A DNA stretch of 64,000 nucleotides, from positions 1,426,001-1,490,000 of the forward strand of contig NC_013741.1 of the NCBI RefSeq assembly GCF_000025285.1. Reading direction: 5' to 3'. Each line of letters begins with the position of its first letter. Position 1 is the first letter of the stretch. A program made the position numbers and the translations under genes. Below the pieces are notes generated by a model. It saw only the letters and a program-made list of their open reading frames with translations, was not told the DNA's origin and did no database searches. This document shows positions 46,994 to 54,970 of the stretch, piece after piece. This DNA comes from Archaeoglobus profundus DSM 5631 (GTDB taxonomy: Archaea > Halobacteriota > Archaeoglobi > Archaeoglobales > Archaeoglobaceae).

Positions 46994-47284
46994 ATGGTAT
47001 CAGTTGATGAAATTCTGACTTCACTTGCAAAAGCTAAAGGATACACCATACTTCGTGCCCTCAAAGAGCCTAAGACTTGGATTGAACTCGAAAAGATTGC
47101 CAAAGGTGACAAAAGTTCTGTAAGCCGACGAATTGATGAATTCATTAAACTTGGACTTGCGAAACCAATTCTTCTCGAAAATTCTCCAAAAGGATCTAAA
47201 GCATATGTTTTAACAGAATTTGGCATGTTTATATTAAAGAAGCTTGAAGAGATTGAGAGATATTTAGAGCGCTTAGAGAAGTAA
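46994..47284 (+). CDS. Winged-helix regulator (ArsR/TrmB-like)
   Basis: From ATG 46994 the 96-residue product has DEILTSLAKAKGYTILRALK, WIELEKIAKGDKSSVSRRID (recognition helix) and a wing, ending in a helical dimerisation tail. An earlier ATG at 46934 is possible. No ribosome-binding site is seen, so the mRNA may be leaderless. It is divergent from the CopG operon and likely shares its operator region. Confidence 0.65.
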   Translation: MVSVDEILTSLAKAKGYTILRALKEPKTWIELEKIAKGDKSSVSRRIDEFIKLGLAKPILLENSPKGSKAYVLTEFGMFILKKLEEIERYLERLEK

Positions 47285-47293
47285 CATTTATTA

Positions 47294-47524
47294 ATTTCCT
47301 TTACCAAATTATCAACTACGCAGGAAACAGTTTCTCTCGCCGACATCTTAAATGAGTTAAGGGAGATCAAGAAGAGGATTGAGCGTATTGAAGAATCCAT
47401 AGAGGAACTGATAGATTCGACTCTTACTCCTGAAGAAGAGGAACTAATTAGAAAACACAAGGAAATGGTTAAGAAAGGTAATTTCTCTGAGTTCATCGAT
47501 GCTGAAGATCTATGTATCGAGTAA
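47294..47524 (+). CDS. RelB-like antitoxin without a standard start codon
   Basis: A clear coding frame (TVSLADILNELREIKKRIER, then IEESIEELIDSTLTPEEEEL and a tail ...IDAEDLCIE) runs to a stop at 47522-47524 and overlaps the RelE-like toxin start. The layout matches antitoxins paired with archaeal RelE. Yet no ATG, GTG or TTG occurs in frame between the previous stop (47284) and the conserved region. ATT at 47294 is the earliest possible atypical start. A rare start, or a sequence error, must be assumed. Confidence 0.5.
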   Translation: MSFTKLSTTQETVSLADILNELREIKKRIERIEESIEELIDSTLTPEEEELIRKHKEMVKKGNFSEFIDAEDLCIE

Positions 47525-47769
47525 AGGTTCACAGAGATGTAGAGAAATTCCTTCGTAAAATTCCCAAGCACGATGCGGAGAGAATCCGTGAGATGATCCT
47601 GAGTCTCAAAGATCCTTTCTCCAGCAAGCCTGTTAAAGTTAAAGGTGAAGAGAACACTTTTCGTTTGAGAGTTGGAAAGTATCGAATCCTTTTCTTCATC
47701 GACGAGGATCAAAAGATCGTTATCGTTTCTAAGGTGGATAAACGAGAAAGAGTTTACGATCGTCTTTAG
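47512..47769 (+). CDS. RelE/ParE-family toxin
   Basis: The 85-residue protein follows the RelE pattern: MYRVKVHRDVEKFLRKIPKH, NTFRLRVGKYRILFFID and a final KIVIVSKVDKRERVY. The R-x-R-V-G-x-Y-R-I core is the family signature. It cleaves mRNA on the ribosome. It is co-translated with the antitoxin-like gene by a 13-base overlap. Confidence 0.88.
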   Translation: MYRVKVHRDVEKFLRKIPKHDAERIREMILSLKDPFSSKPVKVKGEENTFRLRVGKYRILFFIDEDQKIVIVSKVDKRERVYDRL

Positions 47770-48008
47770 CATTTATATCTCACCTCTTTTCCTCCCTCCT
47801 CTGCATTTTCCTCCTCCCTGACAGAAGGATGACGGGAGGAGCCTGACGGAAGAACTATCAAATCGTTCTTTTCAAGGAAAATTAGCAATCTAATGGCTTC
47901 ACGAACAGCATCACTGACACTCAGATATTTTCCCTCGTTTACGAACTTCTGGAGTTCGCTATGATCTCTCAAAGCGATTTTAACATTAATTGGTTTACAC
48001 CAAGTCAT
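47766..48008 (-). CDS. CopG-like ribbon-helix-helix protein
   Basis: Start ATG 48008 is the second Met of the frame. The 80-residue product has INVKIALRDHSELQKFVNEG then LSVSDAVREAIRLLIFLE, the typical strand-helix-helix, plus a Ser/Glu-rich tail. It overlaps the RelE stop by four bases. It is divergent from another RHH gene at 48130 across an iterated operator-like region. Confidence 0.7.
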   Translation of the reverse strand: MTWCKPINVKIALRDHSELQKFVNEGKYLSVSDAVREAIRLLIFLEKNDLIVLPSGSSRHPSVREEENAEEGGKEVRYKC

Positions 48009-48117
48009 CACTTTACTATTGCTTTACAATCTATATAAACTTTACTATCACTTTAGTATTGATTTATTATTGCTTTGATAAATTAAAAATAGTCAAAAGT
48101 AAAGACATTGTAAAGAT
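48009..48117. promoter_or_regulatory. Divergent promoter with repeated TTTA(C/G)TATYR operators
   Basis: Between two divergent RHH genes, CTTTACTATTGC, CTTTACAATC, CTTTACTATCA, CTTTAGTATTGA and TTTATTATTGC follow one another at 10-20 base intervals. TATATAA is embedded at about 48033. Such phased copies suit cooperative binding of RHH dimers. Both flanking RHH proteins are candidate binders. Confidence 0.6.
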
Positions 48118-48129
48118 TTGGTGATCGAA

Positions 48130-48393
48130 ATGACCAGATCTGATACTAAGTCGGAACGAAAGTCTGTACAGCTGAATATTACGGTGTCTCCATTAATATA
48201 TGAGAGATTAAAGGAGCTCGTAGAGTTGGGCTACTTTTCAAGCGTTTCCGATGCTGTGAGATATGCTATTCACAAAATGATTGCTGAGCTTGAAATTCAA
48301 GGTAAATTACCAAAGAAAGGAGAAACCAGCTTTTTTGAAGAATACATGAGAAAGCGAGGCTGGATTAAGGTCGATGAAGGTGAAATAGATTGA
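48130..48393 (+). CDS. Ribbon-helix-helix protein
   Basis: ATG 48130 follows GGTGATCGAA. The 87-residue product has VQLNITVSPLIYERLKELVE, SSVSDAVRYAIHKMIAELEI, the RHH fold (strand, helix A, helix B). The C-terminal 25 residues are polar and charged. It likely regulates its own divergent promoter and begins an operon leading to the cysteine-peptidase pair. Confidence 0.75.
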   Translation: MTRSDTKSERKSVQLNITVSPLIYERLKELVELGYFSSVSDAVRYAIHKMIAELEIQGKLPKKGETSFFEEYMRKRGWIKVDEGEID

Positions 48394-48399
48394 TTTGGA

Positions 48400-48420
48400 G
48401 GGATGAGTTGTGCTCATCCC
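48400..48420 (+). promoter_or_regulatory. Hairpin holding the start codon of the zinc-ribbon gene
   Basis: GGGATGAG (48400-48407) and CTCATCCC (48413-48420) form a perfect 8-bp stem with loop TTGTG that contains the GTG start at 48410. The GGAGGG ribosome-binding site sits on the 5' edge of the stem. Folding would limit initiation unless the ribosome or a factor opens it. Confidence 0.6.
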
Positions 48421-48736
48421 TTTTAAATGTCCAGAATGCGGGAAGAAATATTGGATAGAGCTTTCGATTAGATACGAGCTCTACAATTATGTAGGAGCTA
48501 TGAGTGAGCTAGCGAGAATTCACATTAAAGATGCTATTGTTAGAGATATTTGGACTGATGAAGAAGTAGCGTTTGAGGTTCAGAGGACTATCGCATCTCT
48601 TCTCAAAGAAGGAATTCCACGAAAGCAAGTGGTAGAGGAAGTTTCCCAGTTGTATGGGATCCCTGCTATTCATGTGGATGAGTTAATCGAGAATTTGTTG
48701 AGCAAGGTTCCTGAATTAAACACACCTGTAGGATAG
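48410..48736 (+). CDS. Zinc-ribbon protein upstream of cysteine peptidase
   Basis: From GTG 48410 the 108-residue product starts VLIPFKCPECGKKYWIELSI, half a zinc ribbon with one C-x2-C. A helical remainder (AYEVQ-like VAFEVQRTIASLLKEGIPRK, VSQLYGIPAIHVDELIENLL) resembles a winged helix. It lies 11 bases before the cysteine peptidase. It may regulate or tether it. Its start codon is within a hairpin. Confidence 0.55.
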   Translation: MLIPFKCPECGKKYWIELSIRYELYNYVGAMSELARIHIKDAIVRDIWTDEEVAFEVQRTIASLLKEGIPRKQVVEEVSQLYGIPAIHVDELIENLLSKVPELNTPVG

Positions 48737-48747
48737 GTGGGAAATTT

Positions 48748-49449
48748 ATGATTAAGTCAAAAAAAGCTCTCAAGGACATAATCGTCGTTGGCAAACGAGT
48801 TGGAGATCAAGTTTATTACCGACTGGATCCTCCCTTCAAGGAAGAAGCACGTCCACTTGATTGCTATCCAAATTGTTTAACTGCATTAATATCAATCTAT
48901 GATGTGCTCTATGAATCCGGTTTAGGCGCATTCAGCACTTATAAAGAGTTTTACGAAGCAGCATGTGACTGGTTCAATAGAAAAATCAAGGAAGGTTACA
49001 CCGAGAAGTATGTAGACTACACAAATAGATTCCTCCGAATGAATGGTATAGATTTTAAAGCAAAAATAATTCTAGCAAGGAAATCCATGGCCGATGATCT
49101 TGATCTGTTACTCATAAAGAATGAGCTTCTGAATTTTAGCCAAAAAAAGTTAGTTCCTCCGATAGCAGTTATCGATGAGCATTACTTACGGCATGGACAA
49201 CCATTAGCAGGTGCTCATAGTCTGTTATTACTTGGATACACGATAGAGAACTTCTTCGTATATGATCCAGACTATGGAGTCCGAATTCGGGAAGTTTCAA
49301 TAGACGAAATCAAGAAAGGTTTAAGTGTATACGATTACAACCTTATAGTCCTCATACCTGTTGAAGAAAGTTTAAAGGTTGAAAGGGTTGCGCTGAGAGA
49401 TACAAGACTCACGGAATTTCCGGAGTTTGGGGATATTGGAGGGGAGTAA
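48748..49449 (+). CDS. Papain/C39-like cysteine peptidase (pair 1)
   Basis: The 233-residue product has an N-terminal region, then PLDCYPNCLTALISIYDV, where a Cys begins a helix as in papain/C39 folds. Later comes GAHSLLLLGYTIENFFVYDP with the catalytic His and Asp/Asn. The same order of motifs is in the protein at 54348-54968. It is cytoplasmic by prediction (no signal). Such folds in archaea include peptidases and inactive relatives; the triad looks intact. It overlaps nothing but is two bases before its partner. Confidence 0.6.
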   Translation: MIKSKKALKDIIVVGKRVGDQVYYRLDPPFKEEARPLDCYPNCLTALISIYDVLYESGLGAFSTYKEFYEAACDWFNRKIKEGYTEKYVDYTNRFLRMNGIDFKAKIILARKSMADDLDLLLIKNELLNFSQKKLVPPIAVIDEHYLRHGQPLAGAHSLLLLGYTIENFFVYDPDYGVRIREVSIDEIKKGLSVYDYNLIVLIPVEESLKVERVALRDTRLTEFPEFGDIGGE

Positions 49450-49450
49450 C

Positions 49451-50512
49451 ATGTCGGGAGGTTTAAAATTCCCTACAATTAGAATAGGCCCAAAGCATGT
49501 GTCACCAATAAGTGAAGCAATTAGTCAAGTTATTGAAAAGTATGGGTTTAATTTTTTGGTTGATAAGAAAAATGTTGAAGAAAAAATAATTGACAATGTA
49601 AAATACTACATAATCCCTGTTTCTGGTACTATACGATTTCTTATTGAAAATGATAAGTCTAACGAAAGATTTCTCGTTTCAATCTCGCTTAAGAAGCTAT
49701 TTAACGTTAAGGTATGGTTTGATCGCGCCAAAGAGAGATATTTATTCGATGGACCATCCCTTTTAGAAGTAAGAGAAAGAATAGCGAATAAGCTAGCAGA
49801 AATAATCGATAGAAGGTACAGTTTCTATTTATTCCAAATAGAGCAAGTTAGAGACGGAATTGCGGAATCATTATTCGTAAAAGCTCAGTTTAACCCTATA
49901 AGGCGTATATGCGAAGATTTGTTTGTTTTTAATGAGGTTGATGTGAATAAATATAAAAAGAGACCAAAACAATTGCAGTTGTTAATTCAAGCTAATTATT
50001 TGAGGAGAATTAACGGTAAATGCATTCCAACCGAGAAGTTCTACTACATAATGGACAAATATAGATTTAAAACCTATGAAGATTTCGCGAGCTACGTCAT
50101 CTCAGACTTAATTCTCAACTACTGGACCCTTCTTGATCAGATGAAGATGTACGCCTATAAGCCGTATCTTCGATTAACTGTACTTTATTACAAGGAGGCT
50201 GATCTATTTAGGAAAATAGCAGAGGAGACTGGTTATGAGGAATATTCAGAAATTCTTTACAAGTTAAAGGACAAATTTATAGCCGAATATATCAAGCAGT
50301 ATGGATATAGAGACAAATATAAAATTAGCAACATTAGAGGTTTCCTCGATGACTTGATAAGGAATGATGTCTTTTTGGAAGATGTAGAAGATCGGTTAGT
50401 GTTCATATACGGTGATAAAGACGTCTTAGAAAAGCTCGGAGATGCTCATATTGCGGAGGAGTTTATCAAAAGACAGCAGGAGGAATTTTATGTCAACGTT
50501 AGACCTATCTAA
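49451..50512 (+). CDS. Partner of cysteine peptidase (pair 1), predicted winged-helix-containing
   Basis: ATG 49451 follows GGAGGGGAGTAAC. The 353-residue product has a beta-rich N-terminal third (VKYYIIPVSGTIRFLIEN), a winged-helix-like centre (KRPKQLQLLIQANYLRRING), and a C-terminal helical part. The middle and later segments (YVISDLILNYWTLLDQMKMY, KPYLRLTVLYYKEADL) align by eye with the pair 2 partner (RALAHFFEVGYEYIDTIRMV, GPYLIITRGIYEISLE). So the two pairs seem duplicated, though diverged. Function unknown. Confidence 0.55.
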   Translation: MSGGLKFPTIRIGPKHVSPISEAISQVIEKYGFNFLVDKKNVEEKIIDNVKYYIIPVSGTIRFLIENDKSNERFLVSISLKKLFNVKVWFDRAKERYLFDGPSLLEVRERIANKLAEIIDRRYSFYLFQIEQVRDGIAESLFVKAQFNPIRRICEDLFVFNEVDVNKYKKRPKQLQLLIQANYLRRINGKCIPTEKFYYIMDKYRFKTYEDFASYVISDLILNYWTLLDQMKMYAYKPYLRLTVLYYKEADLFRKIAEETGYEEYSEILYKLKDKFIAEYIKQYGYRDKYKISNIRGFLDDLIRNDVFLEDVEDRLVFIYGDKDVLEKLGDAHIAEEFIKRQQEEFYVNVRPI

Positions 50513-51038
50513 AATAAGACAACTTGCTCATGAAAGAGGAATTACCGACGAATACTATGAGTACCTTAGATTTTCAGATTTCAAAGATGGTTTTGATGGG
50601 TTTATATCCAGAATAATTCAGGATCTTGAAGAGGTCGGTATAACAATCTCGGAAAATGATATTATCGATAAAATATTACCAACTTCGAAGCTTGTAGTAA
50701 AGACTCTTTATGAAGGCGGATTTATCAACGAAATTACGAAGAATGCAAAGGAAAAAGTTAGAGGAGATTTCATTGCAATTATTGTAGAGAAAATTTCGAT
50801 CGTTCTTATTGTATATTACTTATTTTCCTTAACGGGCTTAATAAAACAGTATGCAGAACACAAGTTGAACATGATAAAATTAAAAGACTATAAAGAATTC
50901 TTCAAAGAGGAACTAAACATGGATGAAAAGCAAATCAAAGAATTACTCATTAAAATCGTCGAAAGTATTGAAAAGAAAGGCAGTTCTGGTCCTAATTTGT
51001 CAGATTTTTCGAGTTTTATCAAGTACTTGATGAAATAA
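50490..51038 (+). CDS. Third gene of pair 1: helical protein with one membrane-like segment
   Basis: ATG 50490 follows GGAGGAATTTT and overlaps the partner gene's end. The 182-residue product is mostly helical, with a hydrophobic segment of about 20 residues (VEKISIVLIVYYLFSLTGLI) near residue 110 and charged ends. If membrane-bound, the upstream peptidase could cleave or activate it. No counterpart follows pair 2. Confidence 0.5.
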   Translation: MSTLDLSKIRQLAHERGITDEYYEYLRFSDFKDGFDGFISRIIQDLEEVGITISENDIIDKILPTSKLVVKTLYEGGFINEITKNAKEKVRGDFIAIIVEKISIVLIVYYLFSLTGLIKQYAEHKLNMIKLKDYKEFFKEELNMDEKQIKELLIKIVESIEKKGSSGPNLSDFSSFIKYLMK

Positions 51039-51241
51039 TCCAAAACAAAAAGGTTTTGATTGTCAATTCGTGGAGTATACTGTGAACATTCTCCCTATCA
51101 AAAACAGATTTATTTGCTACATCACCACAGATATCATAGAGCCACTAACGAACTGAGCAAAGTTTCCGAATTGAATGGTGTAGAGGCCAGTGAAAGAGCT
51201 GCAGGGAGATATTAAATAATTTGGAGATAGTACCGATATCC

Positions 51242-51781
51242 ATGACAGTATCGTTCACCTTGATCGAGGGCTCGACTGCGTTAGGAGCTTTTGGTGTGAT
51301 AATTATAGCTAATAATAGTTTATATGAATTTATTAGACGTAATTTTATTAAGTTTGACAAAGAAAAGGGAAACATTGATACTACTGACATCATCGGTTTT
51401 GTACTTCTCCTTTGTGCCATATTGGGTATTCTATTCATTACTGGCTTTATAGGATATGTAATTGTCCATTCGAAAATTATATTTCTCAAAGATGTAGAAA
51501 TTGTAGAATTCTTTGTTACTTTCTGCTTTATTGCTACGATCCTTATACCACATGCTTACATATTCCTATCATTAAATTCTTATTTCATTAGAAATTATAA
51601 AATTAGATGTTGTCTTAGTGCTTTGCTGGGTGGATATTTGGGTGGAACAATCGTTCGTTTTATGTATGCTCCAGATTTGATGACAGCGGTAGCAATGGCA
51701 CTCATTTTACTGTACCCTCTGATTTTGAAACTCGCAAACTCGTTATCGAATCTTCTTAGAAAGAAGAAATCATCAGATTAA
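51242..51781 (+). CDS. Membrane protein with about four helices
   Basis: ATG 51242 or TTG 51221 can start. The product is about 179 residues with hydrophobic segments near GFVLLLCAILGILFITGFIG, VTFCFIATILIPHAYIFLS and a pair of later helices. A basic C-terminus (NLLRKKKSSD) suits a cytoplasmic end. No family is recognised. It precedes the gene at 51827 but is probably not in the same operon, since that gene has its own promoter. Confidence 0.55.
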   Translation: MTVSFTLIEGSTALGAFGVIIIANNSLYEFIRRNFIKFDKEKGNIDTTDIIGFVLLLCAILGILFITGFIGYVIVHSKIIFLKDVEIVEFFVTFCFIATILIPHAYIFLSLNSYFIRNYKIRCCLSALLGGYLGGTIVRFMYAPDLMTAVAMALILLYPLILKLANSLSNLLRKKKSSD

Positions 51782-51792
51782 AAGAAAAAAGT

Positions 51793-51815
51793 ATATATAG
51801 TACCCCTATATAGTA
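51793..51815 (+). promoter_or_regulatory. Tandem direct repeat promoter, likely leaderless transcript
   Basis: TATATAGTAC occurs twice, separated by CCC. The first copy lies about 27-34 bases before ATG 51827, the correct place for an archaeal TATA box of a leaderless gene. The second overlaps the predicted start-site region, so a bound repressor at the repeat would block transcription. Confidence 0.55.
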
Positions 51816-51826
51816 CAATAAATTTG

Positions 51827-52552
51827 ATGCCACAGAGAGAATTATATATAACAACAGATCCATACACATTTACCTCAGCTGAAGGGTTGGAGTCTCTAAA
51901 GAGAGCTCTAAGAGCAATTAGCGAAATTTGTAATTGTAAGGTAAGAGTTGTAATCCCAACCTTACTGTATAGGGAGCTAGAAGTTCTTAAAGAAGGAGAA
52001 ATTGAAAAATCAATACTACTCAGGCCATTCTTAATTCCGCGACGAATAGGAATAGTGAGGATGATTCAACTAATTCCTGTTCTTAGGCAGTTCTTTTATG
52101 AATTTAAACCTGAAAGTGCCCATAAATATATCGAAGAAGTAAAAGAAGTAGGTCCAGTGACTAGAAGATACATTGAGGTAGAATTGCTAAGGGTGCGAAG
52201 AGAGTTATTGGGGTATCCAGAAATGAGATTGCCAATAGGTTGGTTGAGTTCATTAATATTTGACTATCTTGCTCTGACTCATAGATTGGGAGCTTTGATT
52301 GTCAGTTTTAGGCGCAGATTTGTGGATATACTTCAAAAACTAAAGATTGCAGTTTTAGTTGCGCATTCTAGGTTCAAGACTGCTGTCAAAGAACGTGCTA
52401 GGATAGTAAGGAGAGATTTAATCATAATTGGAACAGCGTTAACACGGGATGCTTTAGAGCGTTTAATAAACCAATTCAACTTTGATAACCTACCCATAAC
52501 CATAGCTGAATATTTAGCGGGTAAAGTCCTGATAATCGTTGCTGATGGATGA
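51827..52552 (+). CDS. Uncharacterised protein, possibly PIN-like
   Basis: The 241-residue product starts MPQRELYITTDPYTFTSAEG. It has a first strand ending in Asp, then a helix and RVVIPTLLYRELEVLK, which resembles the opening of a PIN domain. Later acidic positions are not clear and the C-terminal third is basic (RRRFVDILQKLKI). No ribosome-binding site, matching a leaderless promoter with a tandem repeat. Family not certain. Confidence 0.4.
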   Translation: MPQRELYITTDPYTFTSAEGLESLKRALRAISEICNCKVRVVIPTLLYRELEVLKEGEIEKSILLRPFLIPRRIGIVRMIQLIPVLRQFFYEFKPESAHKYIEEVKEVGPVTRRYIEVELLRVRRELLGYPEMRLPIGWLSSLIFDYLALTHRLGALIVSFRRRFVDILQKLKIAVLVAHSRFKTAVKERARIVRRDLIIIGTALTRDALERLINQFNFDNLPITIAEYLAGKVLIIVADG

Positions 52553-52725
52553 AGTGTTTTTCTCTATATTCCTTGGCTTAGCCATTAGGCAAGGAAGTAA
52601 GTATGGTTTTTCAAGATACTTACCAAATCATCAACAGATTTAAATTTATAACCTTGAAAGAAAACTTTAAATACAGCGCATACATACTCTCACATATAAA
52701 TAGACAAACACAAGGAGGTGGTAAT

Positions 52726-53019
52726 ATGGAGGTTGAAAATAATATTAAGCAAAAAATAATTGACCTCGTCAGAGAGAGGCCTCAATACGGACGGATATTG
52801 AAAAGGGCAGTAGAGATAGAAGAGAACCCACCTAATGACTTTGTCGCGAAATACGGCTGGGAATGGCACGAAGTTCAGGCAATGCCGGCACACCTGACAA
52901 AGTTGGTGGGTGAAGGAATACTGAAGATTGGCTACAAGTCGAGGAGATACACGCACTACAAGCTTGTAGATAAGGAGCAAACTAAAGAGGCTTTGAAAGA
53001 GCTCGGACTCCTCGAATGA
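52726..53019 (+). CDS. Small winged-helix protein
   Basis: ATG 52726 follows GGAGGTGGTAAT; a longer frame upstream is ignored. The 97-residue product has IKQKIIDLVRERPQYGRILK, WHEVQAMPAHLTKLVGEGIL (recognition helix and wing-like end) and SRRYTHYKLVDKEQ. It looks like a compact winged helix that may bind DNA. It is coupled to the next gene. Confidence 0.65.
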   Translation: MEVENNIKQKIIDLVRERPQYGRILKRAVEIEENPPNDFVAKYGWEWHEVQAMPAHLTKLVGEGILKIGYKSRRYTHYKLVDKEQTKEALKELGLLE

Positions 53020-53045
53020 GGGAATTTGAAAGAGGTGACTCAATC

Positions 53046-53261
53046 ATGCCTCCTAAAGGCTGTCCAATCAACTTTAAGAGTAAATGCAGATGGTGTCCAT
53101 TGAATCCGTGGAAGAGGGTAGAGATATGCAAATTTTACAGAAGACAAGTTATTTCAGGAGTTCCTTGGCATTGGGGAGCGGATAGTAGATATATACTCAC
53201 TGAGGAAGAATGGCAAAGGCTTAGATCCAAAGCCCTAGAAATCGATTCAAGATCTCGGTAA
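53046..53261 (+). CDS. Small Cys-containing protein
   Basis: ATG 53046 follows AGAGGTGACTC, better than the ATG at 53016 that overlaps the previous stop. The 71-residue product has PPKGCPINFKSKCRWCPLNP and ICKFYRR, giving four cysteines spaced like a small metal site. It ends with a helix. No family is recognised; the neighbouring winged-helix protein is probably co-expressed. Confidence 0.5.
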   Translation: MPPKGCPINFKSKCRWCPLNPWKRVEICKFYRRQVISGVPWHWGADSRYILTEEEWQRLRSKALEIDSRSR

Positions 53262-53418
53262 ATTCACTAATTCTTAGTAATTGAGCAGTTCTCTTAACAC
53301 GAATATCCACAAAGTCCTGTATCTTCATTCTACTTCATGTTCCAACAACTAACCAAGCTAAGGTGCTAGAGTGAAAAAGAGTTAAAAGTTCCCGAGTTGA
53401 ATGGTGTGAGGTGAGAAT

Positions 53419-53772
53419 ATGGCGGAAGTTGAGGAGTTTATTTATGATGTGCAATTTGAATTAATAGGCACAGACGGAATAGTGTTTGGGGAGGAAGTTA
53501 AAATCGGTGACTTTAAGCTGAAAAGTGAAAAATTTGGTGTAGGGTTTAAGATCGTCGGAACTACGACAATTAAACTTGACAGATATGATCATAGGCTAGC
53601 AAGAGAATTGGCTATAAAGAAAATACAGCAAGAACTGCTACCGCTTTTAGTGCTCGCATCTAACGAGGGATATGTCATTGATAAACTAACCATGAATTTA
53701 AGGCCTATCGTTAGAAGAGATGGAAAAAAATGTGAGTATTACGTTGGTAAATACGATATATCCCAAAGTTGA
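53419..53772 (+). CDS. N-terminal part of a split Apea-like HEPN protein
   Basis: The 117-residue frame starts ATG 53419 behind GAGGTGAGAAT and is beta-rich (EFIYDVQFELIGTDGIVF, VGFKIVGTTTIKLDRY) with one amphipathic helix. It ends after an A7 run (53724-53730) whose slippage would join it to the next frame. In Apea-like HEPN proteins a similar N-terminal domain precedes the HEPN domain, so this is probably one protein in two frames. Whether the break is natural is open. Confidence 0.55.
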   Translation: MAEVEEFIYDVQFELIGTDGIVFGEEVKIGDFKLKSEKFGVGFKIVGTTTIKLDRYDHRLARELAIKKIQQELLPLLVLASNEGYVIDKLTMNLRPIVRRDGKKCEYYVGKYDISQS

Positions 53773-54208
53773 AAAGCATTCTTTCAAGATAATCACCAAG
53801 GATAATATTGAATCATACATTGAGGAATTAAATTCCTACAGGGACAAGATTGAGAAGCTTAGTGAAGAAGATAAGGAAAATTTATTGAGAGCTATTAGAT
53901 ACTGGAACAGAGGTAAAGTCGACGATGACAAAATCGATAGGTTCATAGATTTCTATATAGCATTCGAGATTATCGGTAAGAATCTAGCTAAGAATGAAAA
54001 GCAATGGGTTAAAGAAATTTGTGAAAAATACGGCTTAAGAAGAGAATACGAAGGTGCAAAAATAAACGATATTAGAGATGCTCTAGTTCACGCTAAGCAT
54101 AAGAAATTATCAAAGGAGATGGCTGAAGAGCTTGCAATTAGATACGCTGATAAGTTTGGTGAGGATGTATTTAAGTTAATCATAGATTTTCTTAATGAGA
54201 GGCGATGA
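53720..54208 (+). CDS. Apea-like HEPN-domain protein (C-terminal part)
   Basis: The 162-residue frame from ATG 53720 has KLSEEDKENLLRAIRYWNRG, DRFIDFYIAFEIIGKNLAKN, and RDALVHAKHKKL, the R-x4-6-H ribonuclease motif of HEPN domains in an Apea-like setting. It overlaps the 53419 frame by 53 bases. HEPN proteins often act as RNases in toxin-antitoxin and phage-defence systems. On its own the segment would be unusual, so a fused form is likely. Confidence 0.65.
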   Translation: MEKNVSITLVNTIYPKVEKHSFKIITKDNIESYIEELNSYRDKIEKLSEEDKENLLRAIRYWNRGKVDDDKIDRFIDFYIAFEIIGKNLAKNEKQWVKEICEKYGLRREYEGAKINDIRDALVHAKHKKLSKEMAEELAIRYADKFGEDVFKLIIDFLNERR

Positions 54209-54347
54209 ACAAAAATGAAGGGAGAAATACAAGCCCTGGTAGGGAATTGTAAGCAGTCTAGATAATTAAAATGACTTTTGAAACTTTAACAGAACATTTA
54301 TATGAGTTAAGTAGAGATAAACTAAAGGCTTAAAGAAGAGGCTGGAT

Positions 54348-54968
54348 GTGATAGGGGTGGAGCTGAGCTCCATACCTGTACCAAAACTGGCTCAAGTGGA
54401 GATTGGTGGGGTAGTTGTTGATGTTTTGAATGTTCCCTTTATCCAACAGCCACCCCAAATGTTATGCTTTCCTTACTCTGTTAGCATGGTCATTGAATTT
54501 TTTAGACAGACAGAAACTGGTGTGAATATCCCAAGTTTAACATTGGGTGATTTAATAAGAGCTTTAAATACGGATCCCGAAAGAGGTACTGTACTTTCAA
54601 AAACGACAATAAAAAAGCTTAACGAGGTCACGTATCCCATAGAATTTGCGATATATCATGGCAATTTAGGGAAATTAGACGAATGCTTTGAGAAAAGAAT
54701 ACCACCTATTTTAATCTTTAATTCGATGTACTACATATACTCTATGGAAGGTCCTGCACATGCTACAGTATATGTCGGCAGAACTGAAACAAAAATTATA
54801 ACTAATAACCCCTGGATGGGCAAAAGTTACCCGTACGATTTGGAGAGATTTTTAGAAGCATGGGAGGTTGAAGGAAATAAGATGGTAATCGCCCGATTAA
54901 GAAAGGAAAAAAGGATTGAAGACGCAAGATTAAATAAGTATGTAGACTTATTTGGAGGAGAGGAGTAG
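54348..54968 (+). CDS. Papain/C39-like cysteine peptidase (pair 2)
   Basis: From GTG 54348 the 206-residue product has VPFIQQPPQMLCFPYSVSMV, with Cys at a helix start, and GPAHATVYVGRTETKIITNN with catalytic His and a following Asn/Asp-like residue. The order matches pair 1. It stops two bases before the partner. An intracellular peptidase or peptide-modifying enzyme is inferred from fold; no target is known. Confidence 0.6.
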   Translation: MIGVELSSIPVPKLAQVEIGGVVVDVLNVPFIQQPPQMLCFPYSVSMVIEFFRQTETGVNIPSLTLGDLIRALNTDPERGTVLSKTTIKKLNEVTYPIEFAIYHGNLGKLDECFEKRIPPILIFNSMYYIYSMEGPAHATVYVGRTETKIITNNPWMGKSYPYDLERFLEAWEVEGNKMVIARLRKEKRIEDARLNKYVDLFGGEE

Positions 54969-54970
54969 GT

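Noticed and set aside
46858-47772. A 304-residue open frame on the minus strand
   Set aside because: It covers the winged-helix, antitoxin and RelE genes on the plus strand, which have clear family motifs. Its translation is Ser/Phe/Leu-rich antisense-type sequence without a start signal.
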